64,000 nt of DNA from Haladaptatus halobius (GTDB taxonomy: Archaea > Halobacteriota > Halobacteria > Halobacteriales > Haladaptataceae): NCBI RefSeq assembly GCF_020618475.1, contig NZ_CP085335.1:496001-560000 (forward strand). The letters are read 5' to 3'. Positions 37,715 to 47,101 of the stretch are shown in pieces; the first letter of the stretch is position 1, and every line of letters starts with the position of its first letter. Position numbers and translations under genes: made by a program. The notes below the pieces were generated by a model that searched no databases, was not told the DNA's origin, and was given only the letters and a program-made list of their open reading frames with translations.

Positions 37715-38188
37715 ATGAGCGACCTCTCGATTCGAACATCCGCATTCACCCACGGCGAATCGATACCCGAGAAGTTCACCTGCGAAGGGGACGACATCTC
37801 CCCAGAGCTGACCATCGGCGACGCGCCCGACGAGGCCGAATCGCTCGCCGTCATCGTGGACGACCCGGACGCGCCGGACACGACATTCTCCCACTGGCTC
37901 GTCTGGAACCTGCCGCCTGACACGGTCGAGATTCACGAGGGCGTTCCGCAGACCGAAACTGTCGGTACCCTCGACGGCGCGCGCCAAGGACGAAACGATT
38001 TCGGCGAAGTGGGCTACCGCGGCCCCTGCCCGCCGGAGGGTCACGGCACCCACGAGTACCGGTTCCGACTCGTCGCGGTCGAGGAGACGTTGGATCTGGA
38101 ACCGGGTCTCCCGCGCCGTGAGTTGGACGACGCGCTCGAAGACGTTCGACTCGCGGAAGCGCAGTTCACGGGGACGTTCGAACGCTGA
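37715..38188 (+). CDS. YbhB/YbcL-family Raf-kinase-inhibitor-like (PEBP) protein
   Basis: 157 residues. GESIPEKFTCEGDDISPELTI, VIVDDPDAPDTTFSHWLVWNLPP, GRNDFGEVGYRGPCPPEGHGTHEYRFRLVAVEETLDL form the phosphatidylethanolamine-binding-protein fold, with the DPDAP and HW ligand-binding motifs and GYRGPCPP loop. Cytosolic, no signal. Its biological ligand in haloarchaea is unknown. ATG at 37715 is the family start; the frame is open upstream to 37631. Confidence 0.92.
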   Translation: MSDLSIRTSAFTHGESIPEKFTCEGDDISPELTIGDAPDEAESLAVIVDDPDAPDTTFSHWLVWNLPPDTVEIHEGVPQTETVGTLDGARQGRNDFGEVGYRGPCPPEGHGTHEYRFRLVAVEETLDLEPGLPRRELDDALEDVRLAEAQFTGTFER

Positions 38189-38323
38189 GTCGACCGACCG
38201 AGTTTCCTCGCAGACGCTAACTCGTCCCGACCGACCCGTCACGGACACCGACTACCGGAGGCCGACCGGTCGGCGCATCGCTCGTCCGCAACCCACATTA
38301 TCCGCCTCCTCCAATCTCCGCGC

Positions 38324-39133
38324 ATGACACTTGCGGACAGGGAGTGGCGGCTGATTCGGGAGGAGTCGCGGGACGGGCCGCCGACCATGGCGCTGGACGA
38401 GATCGCCGCGGAGACCGCCGCCGAGGGCGGCCCGCGCACCCTTCGCGTGTATCGCTGGAAGCCGAGCACGCTGTCGCTCGGTTACCGGCAAGACGCTGAG
38501 ACGGTGAACTGGGAGTTCTGCGAGCGCGAGGGGGTCACCGTCACCCGGCGGCCGACCGGCGGCGGCGGCATTTATCACGACAACTTCGGCGACATCTCCT
38601 ACTCTATCGTCGCCCCCGCCGACGAACTGCCTGGCAATCTGATGGAGACGTACGAACTGCTCTGTGACCCCATCTTCGACGCCTTCGAGCGCATGGGAAT
38701 CGACGCGACGTTCTCCGACGAAAAGCTCCCCGCCATCTACCAACCGGCGTGCTACCTTCGGGAACTGCACCCCGCCCACGACGTAGTGGCAAACGGGCGA
38801 AAGATCAGCGGAAACGCCCAGTATCGGCGGAAAGACGCCGTCATCCAGCACGGCTCGCTGAAGTTCGCGCTCGACGCGGAGCGCCACCTCGCCACGTTCG
38901 CCGACCCGCGAACGACGCCCGAGGAGTTCCACGAGCGCGTGACGACCATCCGAGAGGAGGCCGGAATCGACCGCGGGGAAGCCGTCACCGCGGTCGAAGA
39001 AGCCCTCCGTGACTGGGGCGACGCCGAGGAGGGGTCGTGGACCGACGACGAACTCTCTAGCGCACGCGACCACGCGCGCGAGAAGTTCGGAAGCGACGAG
39101 TGGACGAGGCGGCGTACCGACCCTACCGCGTGA
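38324..39133 (+). CDS. Lipoate-protein ligase-family protein (LplA/LipM type)
   Basis: 269 residues of the biotin/lipoate transferase fold. LRVYRWKPSTLSLGYRQD, the RRPTGGGGIYHD loop, DISYSIVAPADELPG, and NGRKISGNAQYRRKDAVIQHGSL with the key Lys in GRKISG. The length and C-terminal extension match haloarchaeal lipoate ligase or lipoyl/octanoyl transferase proteins, which modify E2 subunits and GcvH. ATG at 38324 is preceded by CCCACATTATCC about 30 bases upstream. Its 3' end overlaps the convergent cupin remnant by 11 bases. Confidence 0.9.
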   Translation: MTLADREWRLIREESRDGPPTMALDEIAAETAAEGGPRTLRVYRWKPSTLSLGYRQDAETVNWEFCEREGVTVTRRPTGGGGIYHDNFGDISYSIVAPADELPGNLMETYELLCDPIFDAFERMGIDATFSDEKLPAIYQPACYLRELHPAHDVVANGRKISGNAQYRRKDAVIQHGSLKFALDAERHLATFADPRTTPEEFHERVTTIREEAGIDRGEAVTAVEEALRDWGDAEEGSWTDDELSSARDHAREKFGSDEWTRRRTDPTA

Positions 39134-39579
39134 ATCGCCCGGTCTCGGCTCTGCACTCGACGACGATTATCCCTCCCTCGCGCGAGTTTCGCTTCGGTTT
39201 GCTCCTCGCACTTCGGACAGTCGCGCCGGAGGTCGACTCGCTCGTCCTCGACGCGCGGTGCGCCGAGCGCCAGCGCGACGACGCGCTCCGCCCCGCGATT
39301 CGTCCCGCGCTGGAACTCGCCCGGAGCGAACCGCACGAGTTCACCCGCACCGACGGTCACGGCCCCGAACTCCGTCTCGAACGTCGCCGTACCGGACTGG
39401 ACGTAGAACACCTCTTCCTGTTCGTGGTGGCGGTGATAGCAGAAGTCGAAGCTATCGCTGGGGGCGAATTCGTAATAGTTGACGGCGACGCGTTCGGTTC
39501 CGAGGGCGGCGGAGAGCGGTCGGAACACGTCCCCGGCGCTGACGAACGAATCGACTTCCTCGACGGTTACCTTCTACAT
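39123..39579 (-). pseudogene. Cupin-domain protein with amber at codon 2 and a late frameshift
   Basis: The ATG at 39579 is followed directly by TAG and then KVTVEEVDSFVSAGD, FRPLSAALGTERVAVNYYEF, CYHRHHEQEEVFYVQSGTATF and VRFAPGEFQRGTN, a cupin with the HxH...E metal motif. Homologs recalled from haloarchaea begin MEK, so GAG has become TAG. Near 39170 the frame shifts: GGIIVVECRAETGRFTR, the expected zinc-ribbon-like tail with its Cys, follows in another frame and ends with TAG at 39123. A GTG at 39528 could restart translation, but the tail would still be lost. Confidence 0.75.
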
Positions 39580-39699
39580 CGGAGAGCGTTGAATCAAATC
39601 GTTGATAATTCTATCGATTTTCTCCCGATTCGACTGCGGTTCGACCGCGGCGAACGCTATTCGAAGTGCATTTGACCCCCGGCTTATTAGTCAGCGTAC

Positions 39700-40539
39700 A
39701 TGCGAGTCGGAGCACACGTTTCCGTTGCGGGCGGCGTGGACAACGCCGTGGAACGCCAGTTGGACGTCGGCGGTAACTGCGGGCAGATATTCACACACTC
39801 CCCGCAGGTGTGGCAAGACCCGAACATCGGCGACGAAGAAGCGGCGTCGTTCCGCGACGGAACCGCAACGCACCTCGACGGGCCGTGGGTCATCCACTCG
39901 TCGTACCTCGTCAACCTCTGCACGCCGAAGGACGACCTTCGTGCGAAATCCATCGACAGCATGCAGAAAGAGGTGGACGCGGCGGCCAAACTCGGCGTCG
40001 AGTACGTGAACGTCCACCTCGGCGCGCACACCGGGGCGGGCGTCGACGGCGGCCTCGACAACGCCGCCAGCGCACTGGACGAACTGGACGTTCCGGACGG
40101 CGTCACCGTCCTCATCGAGAGCGACGCCGGAAGCGGGACGAAACTCGGCGGAGACTTCGAGCATCTGAACGAAGTACTCTCCCGGTCGGAGCAAGACCTC
40201 GACGTCTGTCTCGACACGGCCCACGCGTTCGCGGCGGGCTACGACCTATCCACCCGTGAAGGCGTCGAAGGAGCCGTCGAGGAGTTCGACGACATGGTCG
40301 GACTGGAGCACCTCCGGTGCGTCCACCTGAACGATTCGAAACACGAGTGCGGGACGAACAAGGACGAACACGCCCACATCGGCGAGGGTCTCATCGGCGA
40401 GGAGGGCATGGATGCGCTCATCAACCACTCCGACCTCGAAGACGTTCCCCTCGTCCTCGAAACGCCAAACGAGGACGGGAAGGGCTTCGCCGAGAACATC
40501 GCCCGCGTGAAGGAGATCCGCGAGAACGGCGACTGCTGA
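39700..40539 (+). CDS. nfo: Deoxyribonuclease IV (AP endonuclease)
   Basis: 279 residues. [119 protein letters not shown] and [11 protein letters not shown] carry the three-zinc site of endonuclease IV. It incises DNA 5' of abasic sites in base excision repair. ATG at 39700. It has no operon partner but adds to the repair genes in the window (two mutS, nucS). Confidence 0.95.
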   Translation: MRVGAHVSVAGGVDNAVERQLDVGGNCGQIFTHSPQVWQDPNIGDEEAASFRDGTATHLDGPWVIHSSYLVNLCTPKDDLRAKSIDSMQKEVDAAAKLGVEYVNVHLGAHTGAGVDGGLDNAASALDELDVPDGVTVLIESDAGSGTKLGGDFEHLNEVLSRSEQDLDVCLDTAHAFAAGYDLSTREGVEGAVEEFDDMVGLEHLRCVHLNDSKHECGTNKDEHAHIGEGLIGEEGMDALINHSDLEDVPLVLETPNEDGKGFAENIARVKEIRENGDC

Positions 40540-40591
40540 GTGGTCGCGGCGCCCTCCGAATCTTTTTATCGTCTCGGCAGGAGATTCCGCT

Positions 40592-40767
40592 ATGCGTTTC
40601 CAATCTCGAACCCTCCAACTCGTCAGTCTGCTGGCGTTCGTCGTCGGTCTCGTCGGCTATACTGTCTTCGGCTGGCGGTTCGACTCCTCCGGTAGTTCGG
40701 TCGTTACGGCCCTCGGAATCATCGTGCCCTCGTCGCGGTCGCGCTGACGATTCTGCGCGCTCGGTGA
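40592..40767 (+). pseudogene. Small two-helix membrane protein with a one-base deletion
   Basis: ATG 40592, 24-29 bases after a TTTTTATC box, encodes MRFQSRTLQLVSLLAFVVG, a first helix ending GYTVFGWRFD, and begins a second (SSVVTALGIIV). The expected continuation ALVAVALTILRAR ending in TGA at 40767 is in the next frame; one missing G at about 40726 explains it (GTGGCCCTC would be in frame). As written, the frame instead ends after PSSRSR at 40747. Function unknown. Confidence 0.55.
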
Positions 40768-40828
40768 GGGAGTTCGTTGCAACCTGATTTTCGAAATAGG
40801 TTAATCGGTTGACTCCCATCGAGAAAGC

Positions 40829-41099
40829 ATGAGCTACCTCCGACGCGCGGGAACGTACACGACGCAGGCGTTCCTCTTCAACCTCGTGTCGGCTCCGCTC
40901 GTCCTCGCGGCGTTTGGCGGGTCGGACGGATCCCCCTTTCTCGGACTCCTCGTTTCGCTGCTGACCGTCTGCGAACGCGCTCATCCTGTTCTACAACGTG
41001 GGAACCTTCGTGAGGGACATATCGGGTGAGTACGGGACGTCCCCCGACGATTCCGAGGCGTCGAAGGACTTGGTGAAGTTCTTCGACGACGAGATCTGA
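40829..41099 (+). pseudogene. Small membrane protein with a frameshift near 40970
   Basis: From ATG 40829, MSYLRRAGTYTTQAFLFNLV and a second helix (FLGLLVSLLTV) are encoded. The continuation NALILFYNVGTFVRDISG and the acidic end SKDLVKFFDDEI (TGA at 41099) are in another frame, consistent with one extra T or two missing bases near 40970. As written, the protein would end at 41029 with a basic tail. Unknown function. It lies beside the similarly damaged gene at 40592. Confidence 0.55.
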
Positions 41100-41112
41100 G
41101 GTCGGTGAGGAT

Positions 41113-41457
41113 TCACGCAAGCACGAAGCTCAGCAGCCACATCGCGCCCATTCCGACGACCAGCGTCGCCAAGATGTCCTCGGTTCGCCACGCGACCAGC
41201 GCCGCCAGCGCGCCCGCGAACAGGCGAACGTTGTCCAACGAGAGCGAAACGGCACCGTCCGTGTAGAGCAGTTGCGGAACGACGAGCGCCGAGAGCACCG
41301 CCGCCGGGACGAACCGAAGCGCCTGCTCGACGCGTTCCGGGACTTCGTCGAACAGCCCGAACAGCGCGATGAACGACAGCCGGATGGCATACGTTCCGAC
41401 GCCCGCCGCGAGGATGATGAGCCACAGCATGCCCCCGCCGAACTCGGTTTGGGGCAC
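41113..41457 (-). CDS. azlD: AzlD-type branched-chain amino acid exporter subunit
   Basis: 114 residues with four hydrophobic helices. WLIILAAGVGTYAIRLSFIALFG, ALRFVPAAVLSALVVPQLLY and ALAALVAWRTEDILATLVVGMGAMWLL match AzlD, the small partner of AzlC. Together they form a branched-chain amino acid exporter resembling BrnFE. The GTG start at 41457 directly follows the azlC stop. Confidence 0.9.
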   Translation of the reverse strand: MPQTEFGGGMLWLIILAAGVGTYAIRLSFIALFGLFDEVPERVEQALRFVPAAVLSALVVPQLLYTDGAVSLSLDNVRLFAGALAALVAWRTEDILATLVVGMGAMWLLSFVLA

Positions 41458-42138
41458 TCAGGCCACCTCCTCGACCAGCACACCGGCGGCGATGCCGGTG
41501 ACCGCGGCCACGATGAGTCCGAGGTCGAACGGCAGTCCGTTGGCGGCGACGGCCGTCGTCCCGCCGACGAGCGCCGCGACGACGGTCGGTCGGTCGGTGA
41601 CGGCCGGCACCAGCACCGCGAGGAAGACGAGCGGGATGGCGAAGTCGAGGTGCCAACCCGCGGGGACGTTGGCTCCGAGGAGGATTCCAGCGACGGTCGC
41701 GGCCTGCCACGTCACCCAGAGGGGCACCGCCACGCCGAGGTAGTACCACCGCCGATTCGTCGTCTCGTTGTTCTCGAACTCCACCAGCGAGACGGCGTAG
41801 GCTTGGTCGGTGAGCAGGTACGAGAGCCCCCCCTTCCACCTCGTCGACAGGGGTTCGAAGTGCGGTGCGATGGACGCACTGTACATCATCATCCGGAGGT
41901 TGACGATGAGAACCGTCAGCACTATCACTGCGGCGGGCGCGCTCTTGCCGATCAGCTCCACGGCGGCGAGCTGCGACGCCCCGGCGAAGATTACGACCGA
42001 CATTGTGAGCGCGTGTACCGCGGGGATGCCGACGCTGACCGCCGCGACGCCCGCGACCGTTCCGAACGGGACGATACCGAGCGTTATCGGGAGGGCCACA
42101 CGAACTCCGGAGAGAAAGTCTGCACGTGGTGACGACAC
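41458..42138 (-). CDS. azlC: AzlC-type branched-chain amino acid exporter subunit
   Basis: 226 residues with about seven helices. GVRVALPITLGIVPFGTVAGVAAV, AGASQLAAVELIGKSAPAAVIVLTVLIVNLRMMMYSASIAPHF and LLTDQAYAVS are AzlC/BrnF signatures. First gene of the azlCD pair, diverging from the methyltransferase gene with 91 bases between starts. No dedicated regulator (azlB-like Lrp) is adjacent; the nearest Lrp is 8 kb away. Confidence 0.92.
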   Translation of the reverse strand: MSSPRADFLSGVRVALPITLGIVPFGTVAGVAAVSVGIPAVHALTMSVVIFAGASQLAAVELIGKSAPAAVIVLTVLIVNLRMMMYSASIAPHFEPLSTRWKGGLSYLLTDQAYAVSLVEFENNETTNRRWYYLGVAVPLWVTWQAATVAGILLGANVPAGWHLDFAIPLVFLAVLVPAVTDRPTVVAALVGGTTAVAANGLPFDLGLIVAAVTGIAAGVLVEEVA

Positions 42139-42229
42139 TGTCTTTCCGTAGGTCCGCTGGAGGGTATCAACTTTGGTATCCTGGCGACCTTCGGCGGAGA
42201 CCGCCCCGCTTTTCCCACCGTCGCCCGAA

Positions 42230-43042
42230 ATGAGGGTGAGGAACTCGATAGTGCGAGCATTCTCCGCAGACTACCTTCGACGGACGCGAGAGGGGTTGTG
42301 GGAGTCCCGTGAGGCGCTCCGCGACCTCGAACTCGACACCCGCCGGCGCGCGCTGGACATCGGCTGTGGTACGGGGGAACTCACCCGCGTTCTCGCGGAC
42401 GAGACGTCGGGTGAAGTCGTCGGCGTGGACGCCGACCGCGACCTGTTGACCGTCGCGACAGAGTCCGTTCCGGTCGTCGCGGGCGACGCCCATCGACTTC
42501 CCTTCCCCGATGATAGCTTCGACCTCGTCGTTTGCCAAGCCCTGCTTATCAATCTCCCCGACCCGGAGCGAGCGGTGCGGGAGTTCGCCCGGGTCTCGTC
42601 CGACCTCGTCGCGGCCATCGAACCGGACAACTCGTCGGTGTCCGTCGAATCGACGGTTTCCGCGGAGAGCGACCTCTCCCGACGCGCGAGGGCGGCATAC
42701 GTCGCGGGCGTGGACACGAACGTCGCGCTCGGCGGCGGAGGAACGCGGGAGGCGTTCCACGCCGCCGGACTCGACGACGTGTCGACTCGCACGCACCACC
42801 ACGCGAAGACGGTCGAACCGCCGTACTCGGCACGCGAACTCGAAGCCGCGAGGCGAAAGGCGACCGCGGGTGCGCTGACGGACAGACGCGAGACCTTGGT
42901 CGGCCCGCTCGCGCCGGACGAGTACGAGCGACTGCGCGCCGACTGGCGCGAGATGGGTCGCACCGTCGTCGACCAGATGCGGGCGGGCGAGTACCGACGA
43001 GCGGAGGTCGTTCCGTTCTACGTCACGACGGGCCGCGTGTGA
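42230..43042 (+). CDS. Class I SAM-dependent methyltransferase
   Basis: 270 residues. The Rossmann core has ALDIGCGTGELTRVLADETSGEVVGVDADRDLL, VVAGDAHRLPFPDDSFDLVVCQALLINLPDPERAVREFARV and a variable C-terminal cap. It is of the UbiE/MT11 type. Substrate unknown. ATG at 42230 (MRVRNSIVRAFSADYL) was chosen; the frame is open to 42173 but that extension overlaps the azlC promoter region and is Pro/Ser-rich. Confidence 0.9.
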   Translation: MRVRNSIVRAFSADYLRRTREGLWESREALRDLELDTRRRALDIGCGTGELTRVLADETSGEVVGVDADRDLLTVATESVPVVAGDAHRLPFPDDSFDLVVCQALLINLPDPERAVREFARVSSDLVAAIEPDNSSVSVESTVSAESDLSRRARAAYVAGVDTNVALGGGGTREAFHAAGLDDVSTRTHHHAKTVEPPYSARELEAARRKATAGALTDRRETLVGPLAPDEYERLRADWREMGRTVVDQMRAGEYRRAEVVPFYVTTGRV

Positions 43043-43081
43043 ACTGAAACCGTTATCTCACGCACGAGTCAGGGATACGAT

Positions 43082-44173
43082 ATGGATCCACGAATCCGAA
43101 GGCACGCAGAGATAATCGTCGACCACTCCGTGAAGGTCGAGAAAGGCGACACGGTACAAGTTGCTGCTCCCGCAGTCGCCGAAGACCTCGTGGTCGCGCT
43201 CTACGAGCAACTCGGCGAGCGCGGTGCGAAACCGTCGCTCTCGATGCGGAGTTCGCGAGCAGACCGTGCGTTCCTCCGGGCTTGCGACACCGACGATTTC
43301 GAACTGCACGAGCACTCGATGGCGGAGATGGAGGAGACGGACGCGGTAATCATCGTCAAAGGCTCGGAGAACGCGGCGGAGACGAGCGATGTACCGCCCG
43401 AGAAAGTCGCTGCACGCACCAGCGCCAACGCGCCGATTCAGCGAGAACGGATGGGAAAACGCTGGGTCGGCACGCAGTTCCCCGCGCCCGGCGAAGCCCA
43501 GCTAGCTGAGATGAGAACGTCCTCCTACGAGGAGTTCGTCTACGGGGCGATGAACAAAGATTGGGACGAGCAGCGCGAGTTCCAACGGCAGATGGTCGAG
43601 ATTCTCGACCCCGCCGACGAGATGCGTATCGTTTCGGGCGACACGACCGACCTCACCATGTCGATCTCGGGCATGAAGACCATCAACGATTACGGCGAGA
43701 AGAATCTGCCCGGCGGTGAGGTATTCACCGCGCCCGTGCCCGATTCTGTCAAGGGCGAAGTGCTATTCGACAAACCGGTCATGCGACAGGGGCGGGAGAT
43801 AGAAGGCGCGTGGCTCCGCTTCGAGGGTGGTGAAGTGGTGGAACACAATGCGGAGAAAAACGAAGACGTTCTCGTCGGCGTGCTCGATACGGACGAAGGA
43901 GCGCGCAGACTCGGCGAACTCGGCATCGGGATGAACCGCGACATCGACCGATTCAGCTACAACATGCTGTTCGACGAGAAGATGGGCGACACGATTCATC
44001 TCGCCATCGGGAAGGCGATCCGCGAGACGGTGCCGGAGGAACGACCGTACAACGAGAGCGCCGCGCATCTCGACATGATCGTCGATATGAGCGAGAACTC
44101 GTTCATCGAAGTAGACGGGGAAATCGTCCAACGAGACGGAACGTTCCGGTTCGAAGACAACTTCGACGAGTAG
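43082..44173 (+). CDS. M29-family aminopeptidase
   Basis: 363 residues. Haloarchaeal member of the thermophilic aminopeptidase T (M29) family. Recognisable parts include RIRRHAEIIVDHSVKVEKGDTVQV at the start, metal-site elements (SGDTTDLTMSI, NLPGGEVFTAPV with Glu, WLRFEGGEVVEH, ELGIGMNRDIDRFSYNMLFDEKMGDTIHLAIG) and HLDMIVDM near the end. Removes N-terminal residues from peptides. ATG at 43082. 39 bases separate it from the methyltransferase gene, but co-transcription is not assured. Confidence 0.92.
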   Translation: MDPRIRRHAEIIVDHSVKVEKGDTVQVAAPAVAEDLVVALYEQLGERGAKPSLSMRSSRADRAFLRACDTDDFELHEHSMAEMEETDAVIIVKGSENAAETSDVPPEKVAARTSANAPIQRERMGKRWVGTQFPAPGEAQLAEMRTSSYEEFVYGAMNKDWDEQREFQRQMVEILDPADEMRIVSGDTTDLTMSISGMKTINDYGEKNLPGGEVFTAPVPDSVKGEVLFDKPVMRQGREIEGAWLRFEGGEVVEHNAEKNEDVLVGVLDTDEGARRLGELGIGMNRDIDRFSYNMLFDEKMGDTIHLAIGKAIRETVPEERPYNESAAHLDMIVDMSENSFIEVDGEIVQRDGTFRFEDNFDE

Positions 44174-44303
44174 AGCCACCAGTCTGCCGAAGTTTCAAGT
44201 ATCAAAAATAGACCAGAACCGGCGTGACCTGAGAACCACCGCGCGGGTGGTCGAGGCGTTCGTGTGGCACACCCCCGCGCGGACAGCGTGCCGCCTGTTC
44301 GCC

Positions 44304-44951
44304 TTACACCACGTCGCCGCGAACCGTCGTCCCTTCCTGCCGTCGACGATAGGATTCGACCGCTTCGGCGGCCTCGGCCGTCTTCGTTTCGTCTAGACCG
44401 AGCATCTCCAGCGCGTCGGGGAGCGTCGGGAAGGCGAACTCGCTGGCACGCAACTTCCGAAACGCTTCTTTGCTTCGCTGGCCGTCGACCCAGAGACAGA
44501 CGCCGCGCGGGTCGAGGATCTGCTCGTAGGCGTCGCGCGAGATAGCACCCTTGAGTCTCTGCGTAACGTTGTCCTCGAAACTCGAATTACAGACTTCGAG
44601 GTGGACGGGTTCGTCCGCAGGCAGTAGGTGCGCCGCGAGACATTTCTCCGGAGCGGCGTAGCCGTTGTCGTTCGCGCGGAGCAGGTCGGAGTTCTCGTCG
44701 GCCCACCCCGCACGAACCGTCTTTCCGACGCCTTTGACGCCGAGAGAGTCTACGAACTCTGCTTCGCGGTCGGCGTCGTCGTCCCGAAGCAGGATGTCCT
44801 TCGTCACGTACACGTCGAGTCGGTCGATGGGGTCGAGTCCGAGCGCCACGTCGCCGTACACCCAGATCTCGCGGACGGGGACGGGCATGGTCTCGTTCTC
44901 GACCGTCTCGACTATCCCCTCGATTCGCTCGATTGCCACGCTTCGCTCCAT
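44304..44951 (-). CDS. Conserved haloarchaeal protein (DUF7095 type)
   Basis: 215 residues. The N-terminal half (VPVREIWVYGDVALGLDPIDRLDVYVTKDILLR) looks like a nucleotidyltransferase-fold strand-turn with Gly and paired Asp residues, though the full catalytic set is not evident. The rest (GKTVRAGWADENSDLLRANDNGYAAPEKCLAAHLL, PVHLEVCNSSFEDNVTQRL, GVCLWVDGQRSKEAF) is well-formed haloarchaeal protein text. I recall it as DUF7095, present in most Halobacteria, with no described function. ATG at 44951. Confidence 0.7.
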   Translation of the reverse strand: MERSVAIERIEGIVETVENETMPVPVREIWVYGDVALGLDPIDRLDVYVTKDILLRDDDADREAEFVDSLGVKGVGKTVRAGWADENSDLLRANDNGYAAPEKCLAAHLLPADEPVHLEVCNSSFEDNVTQRLKGAISRDAYEQILDPRGVCLWVDGQRSKEAFRKLRASEFAFPTLPDALEMLGLDETKTAEAAEAVESYRRRQEGTTVRGDVV

Positions 44952-45175
44952 CGGTGTTCTGGTCGCAGTTCGCGTTTGGCGCGGATAAGTGCGCTGGAAC
45001 GCTGAGAGGAAGGTACGAAAATCGGGGACTTGCGTCGAAGTGACCGACGATCGTGGCCTCGTGACGACACCGGTGCAAACGAGTCGTTCACTATCGCTGG
45101 GCTCAACACCGCACTGCAGACGACGTATCTCCTCCGCAATAGTATTGTACTATTTACCCAACACCCAACACGATT

Positions 45176-46345
45176 ATGAACGTGGATACCCAACCCGCGT
45201 TCATGGTCAGAGAGATCGCTCCGGAGGAGCTAGCGGACAAACAGGACGCCGGAGAGAACTACGCGCTCCTCGACACGCGACCGGAGGAGAGCTTCGAGTC
45301 GTGGCACATCGAAGGCGCACAGAACTTTCCGTTCGGGGCGGACGAATCGCTCTCGGAGGAGGGCGCGGAGGAAATTCGGTCGATGCTCGACGGAACTGAC
45401 GAGATTCTAACGGTCTGTGCGAAAGGAATCTCGTCGAGTCATTTCGCCGACGAACTCCGAGAACAGGGCTTCGGGGGCGTGAAAGTCGTCGAAGGCGGCA
45501 TGGAAGCGTGGAGTCGAGTGTACGAGCACGTCCCGATCGAAACCGACGGTGATGGGGATATCGTCCAAATCCAGCGCCGCGCGAAAGGCTGTCTCGGCTA
45601 CATCGTCGGAAGCGACGGGGCTGCCGCGGCTATCGACGTAAGCCGTCATACCCGCGAGTGGCGCGAAGCGGCGGCGGCGAGAGGCTACGAAATCACGCAC
45701 GTTTTCGACACGCACGTTCACGCGGATCACATCTCCGGCGGGCGGAAACTCGCCGACGAACTCGACGTTCCCTACCATCTGAGCGAACGCGCCGAAGAAC
45801 GCGGCGTCGAATACGAGTACGATTCGCTCGGCCGAAACGAGGTCGTTCGAGTCGGCGACACCGACATAAAGGCCATCTCCACGCCGGGCCACACCTCCGA
45901 AATCGCCAGCTACCTCGTGAACGACGAGGCGGTGCTGACGGGCGACACCTTGTTCGTGGACTCCATCGGGCGTACCGAACTCCAGTTCGGTGAAGCAGAC
46001 GCGACGAGTGGGGCCGAGATGCAGTACGACTCCCTCCACGAAGTGCTCATGAGCGAACCGGACGACGTCGTCGTCCTGCCGGGGCACGTCACCGTCACCG
46101 AGGACGGGCGCTTCGCTCACGGCAGTCCCGGCGACCCTGTTCGGTCTACGGTCGGCGACCTCCGCCGCGAACTCGACGTGCTCCAACTGGACGAGGACGA
46201 GTTCGTCTCGCGCCTCTCCGAGAACACCCCCGACAAACCGCCGAACTACGAGACGGTCATCGCCATCAATTGCGGTACGGACGAACCGGAGGACGAAGAG
46301 GCCGCGACCGAACTGGAACTCGGCCCGAACAACTGTTCCGCCTAA
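45176..46345 (+). CDS. Rhodanese-MBL fold hydrolase (persulfide dioxygenase/ETHE1-like)
   Basis: 389 residues. Residues 1-125 are a rhodanese domain with YALLDTRPEESFESWHIEGAQNFPFGAD and the active Cys in LTVCAKGISS. Residues about 130-389 are a metallo-β-lactamase fold with VFDTHVHADHISGGRKLA (HxHxDH), ISTPGHTSEIASYLV, VLTGDTLFVDSIGRTEL and VVLPGHVT. The order is reversed compared with most rhodanese-ETHE1 fusions, where MBL is first. Predicted to oxidise glutathione- or other low-molecular-weight persulfides. TTGTACTATTTACC near 45145 lies 25-30 bases before the ATG. Confidence 0.9.
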   Translation: MNVDTQPAFMVREIAPEELADKQDAGENYALLDTRPEESFESWHIEGAQNFPFGADESLSEEGAEEIRSMLDGTDEILTVCAKGISSSHFADELREQGFGGVKVVEGGMEAWSRVYEHVPIETDGDGDIVQIQRRAKGCLGYIVGSDGAAAAIDVSRHTREWREAAAARGYEITHVFDTHVHADHISGGRKLADELDVPYHLSERAEERGVEYEYDSLGRNEVVRVGDTDIKAISTPGHTSEIASYLVNDEAVLTGDTLFVDSIGRTELQFGEADATSGAEMQYDSLHEVLMSEPDDVVVLPGHVTVTEDGRFAHGSPGDPVRSTVGDLRRELDVLQLDEDEFVSRLSENTPDKPPNYETVIAINCGTDEPEDEEAATELELGPNNCSA

Positions 46346-46366
46346 TATCTGGCTAATTCGGGCGCT

Positions 46367-46745
46367 TCACCGCCGAAACGCGTACACCGCGTCGCTCGAG
46401 GCGTATACCCGCTGGCCGACCGCGACGCTCTCGACTTCGCCGCCCGTCTCGAATCGCCGGAGTTCCGTCCCGTCGTCCGTCGAAAGGGCGTACACCCGGC
46501 GGTCGCTCACACCGACGTACACCGTTCCGTCCGCGACGATCGGAGTGCAGAGCGCGCCGAACAGGAGGAACTTCGGATGGAACGTCTACGTCACTTCACC
46601 GTCGTCGAGCGCAACGAGCTACTCTCGGCGACTGGTTCCGGTCTCGTGACGCTCGTCGTCACGGCGTACACGCCACCGTCGGCGACGAGGCTCGATACTG
46701 ACTCCTCGCGGTCGAGCGCCACTCGCCACCGTTCGTTCCCGCCGA
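46367..46745 (-). pseudogene. PQQ-type β-propeller remnant
   Basis: Two frames together show the C-terminal half of a PQQ-binding-like β-propeller: NERWRVALDREESVSSLVADGGVYAVTT, then after a frame change ALDDGEVT, a TAG where Trp is expected, TFHPKFLLFGALCTPIVADGTVYVG, DRRVYALSTDDGTELRRFE and VYASSDAVYAFRR with TGA at 46367. No start codon or N-terminal signal is attached. It is a decayed fragment. A matching N-terminal-type fragment lies on the other strand at 48140-48593. Confidence 0.65.
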
Positions 46746-46749
46746 AATT

Positions 46750-47101
46750 ATTAGTTCATTAAGCCGAGCGTACCGCCCGCCGCCGGCCGATTCGATGGCT
46801 CCCCTTACGCCCCGCCTCGGGGTCTGTACCCGTCGTTAATCACCGCTTACTGCAGCCCGATTCGCCGAAGCGCGTCCGGACGAACTCCGATTCGAGATCG
46901 CTCCGAAACTGTATCTTTCCTGTAGATATCGATGCGATTCCTCTCCGTTCTGTCCAAATTCGGTCGAAAACGGTCACGGAAGGGCGTGATTCGAACGAAT
47001 TGATTCAGTCACATTCCTGACTGCTTTTTGATTTAATATAGCGATATGGAATTTATCGCGGAGCGAAACGATGAAACGGCCCGCGGCGTAAGCGACAGGT
47101 A
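46750..47101. other. Intergenic region before ncsA
   Basis: About 350 bases without an open frame of note. The part nearest ncsA is AT-rich (TTTTTGATTTAATATAGCG, about 47024-47043) and probably contains its promoter. Confidence 0.4.
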
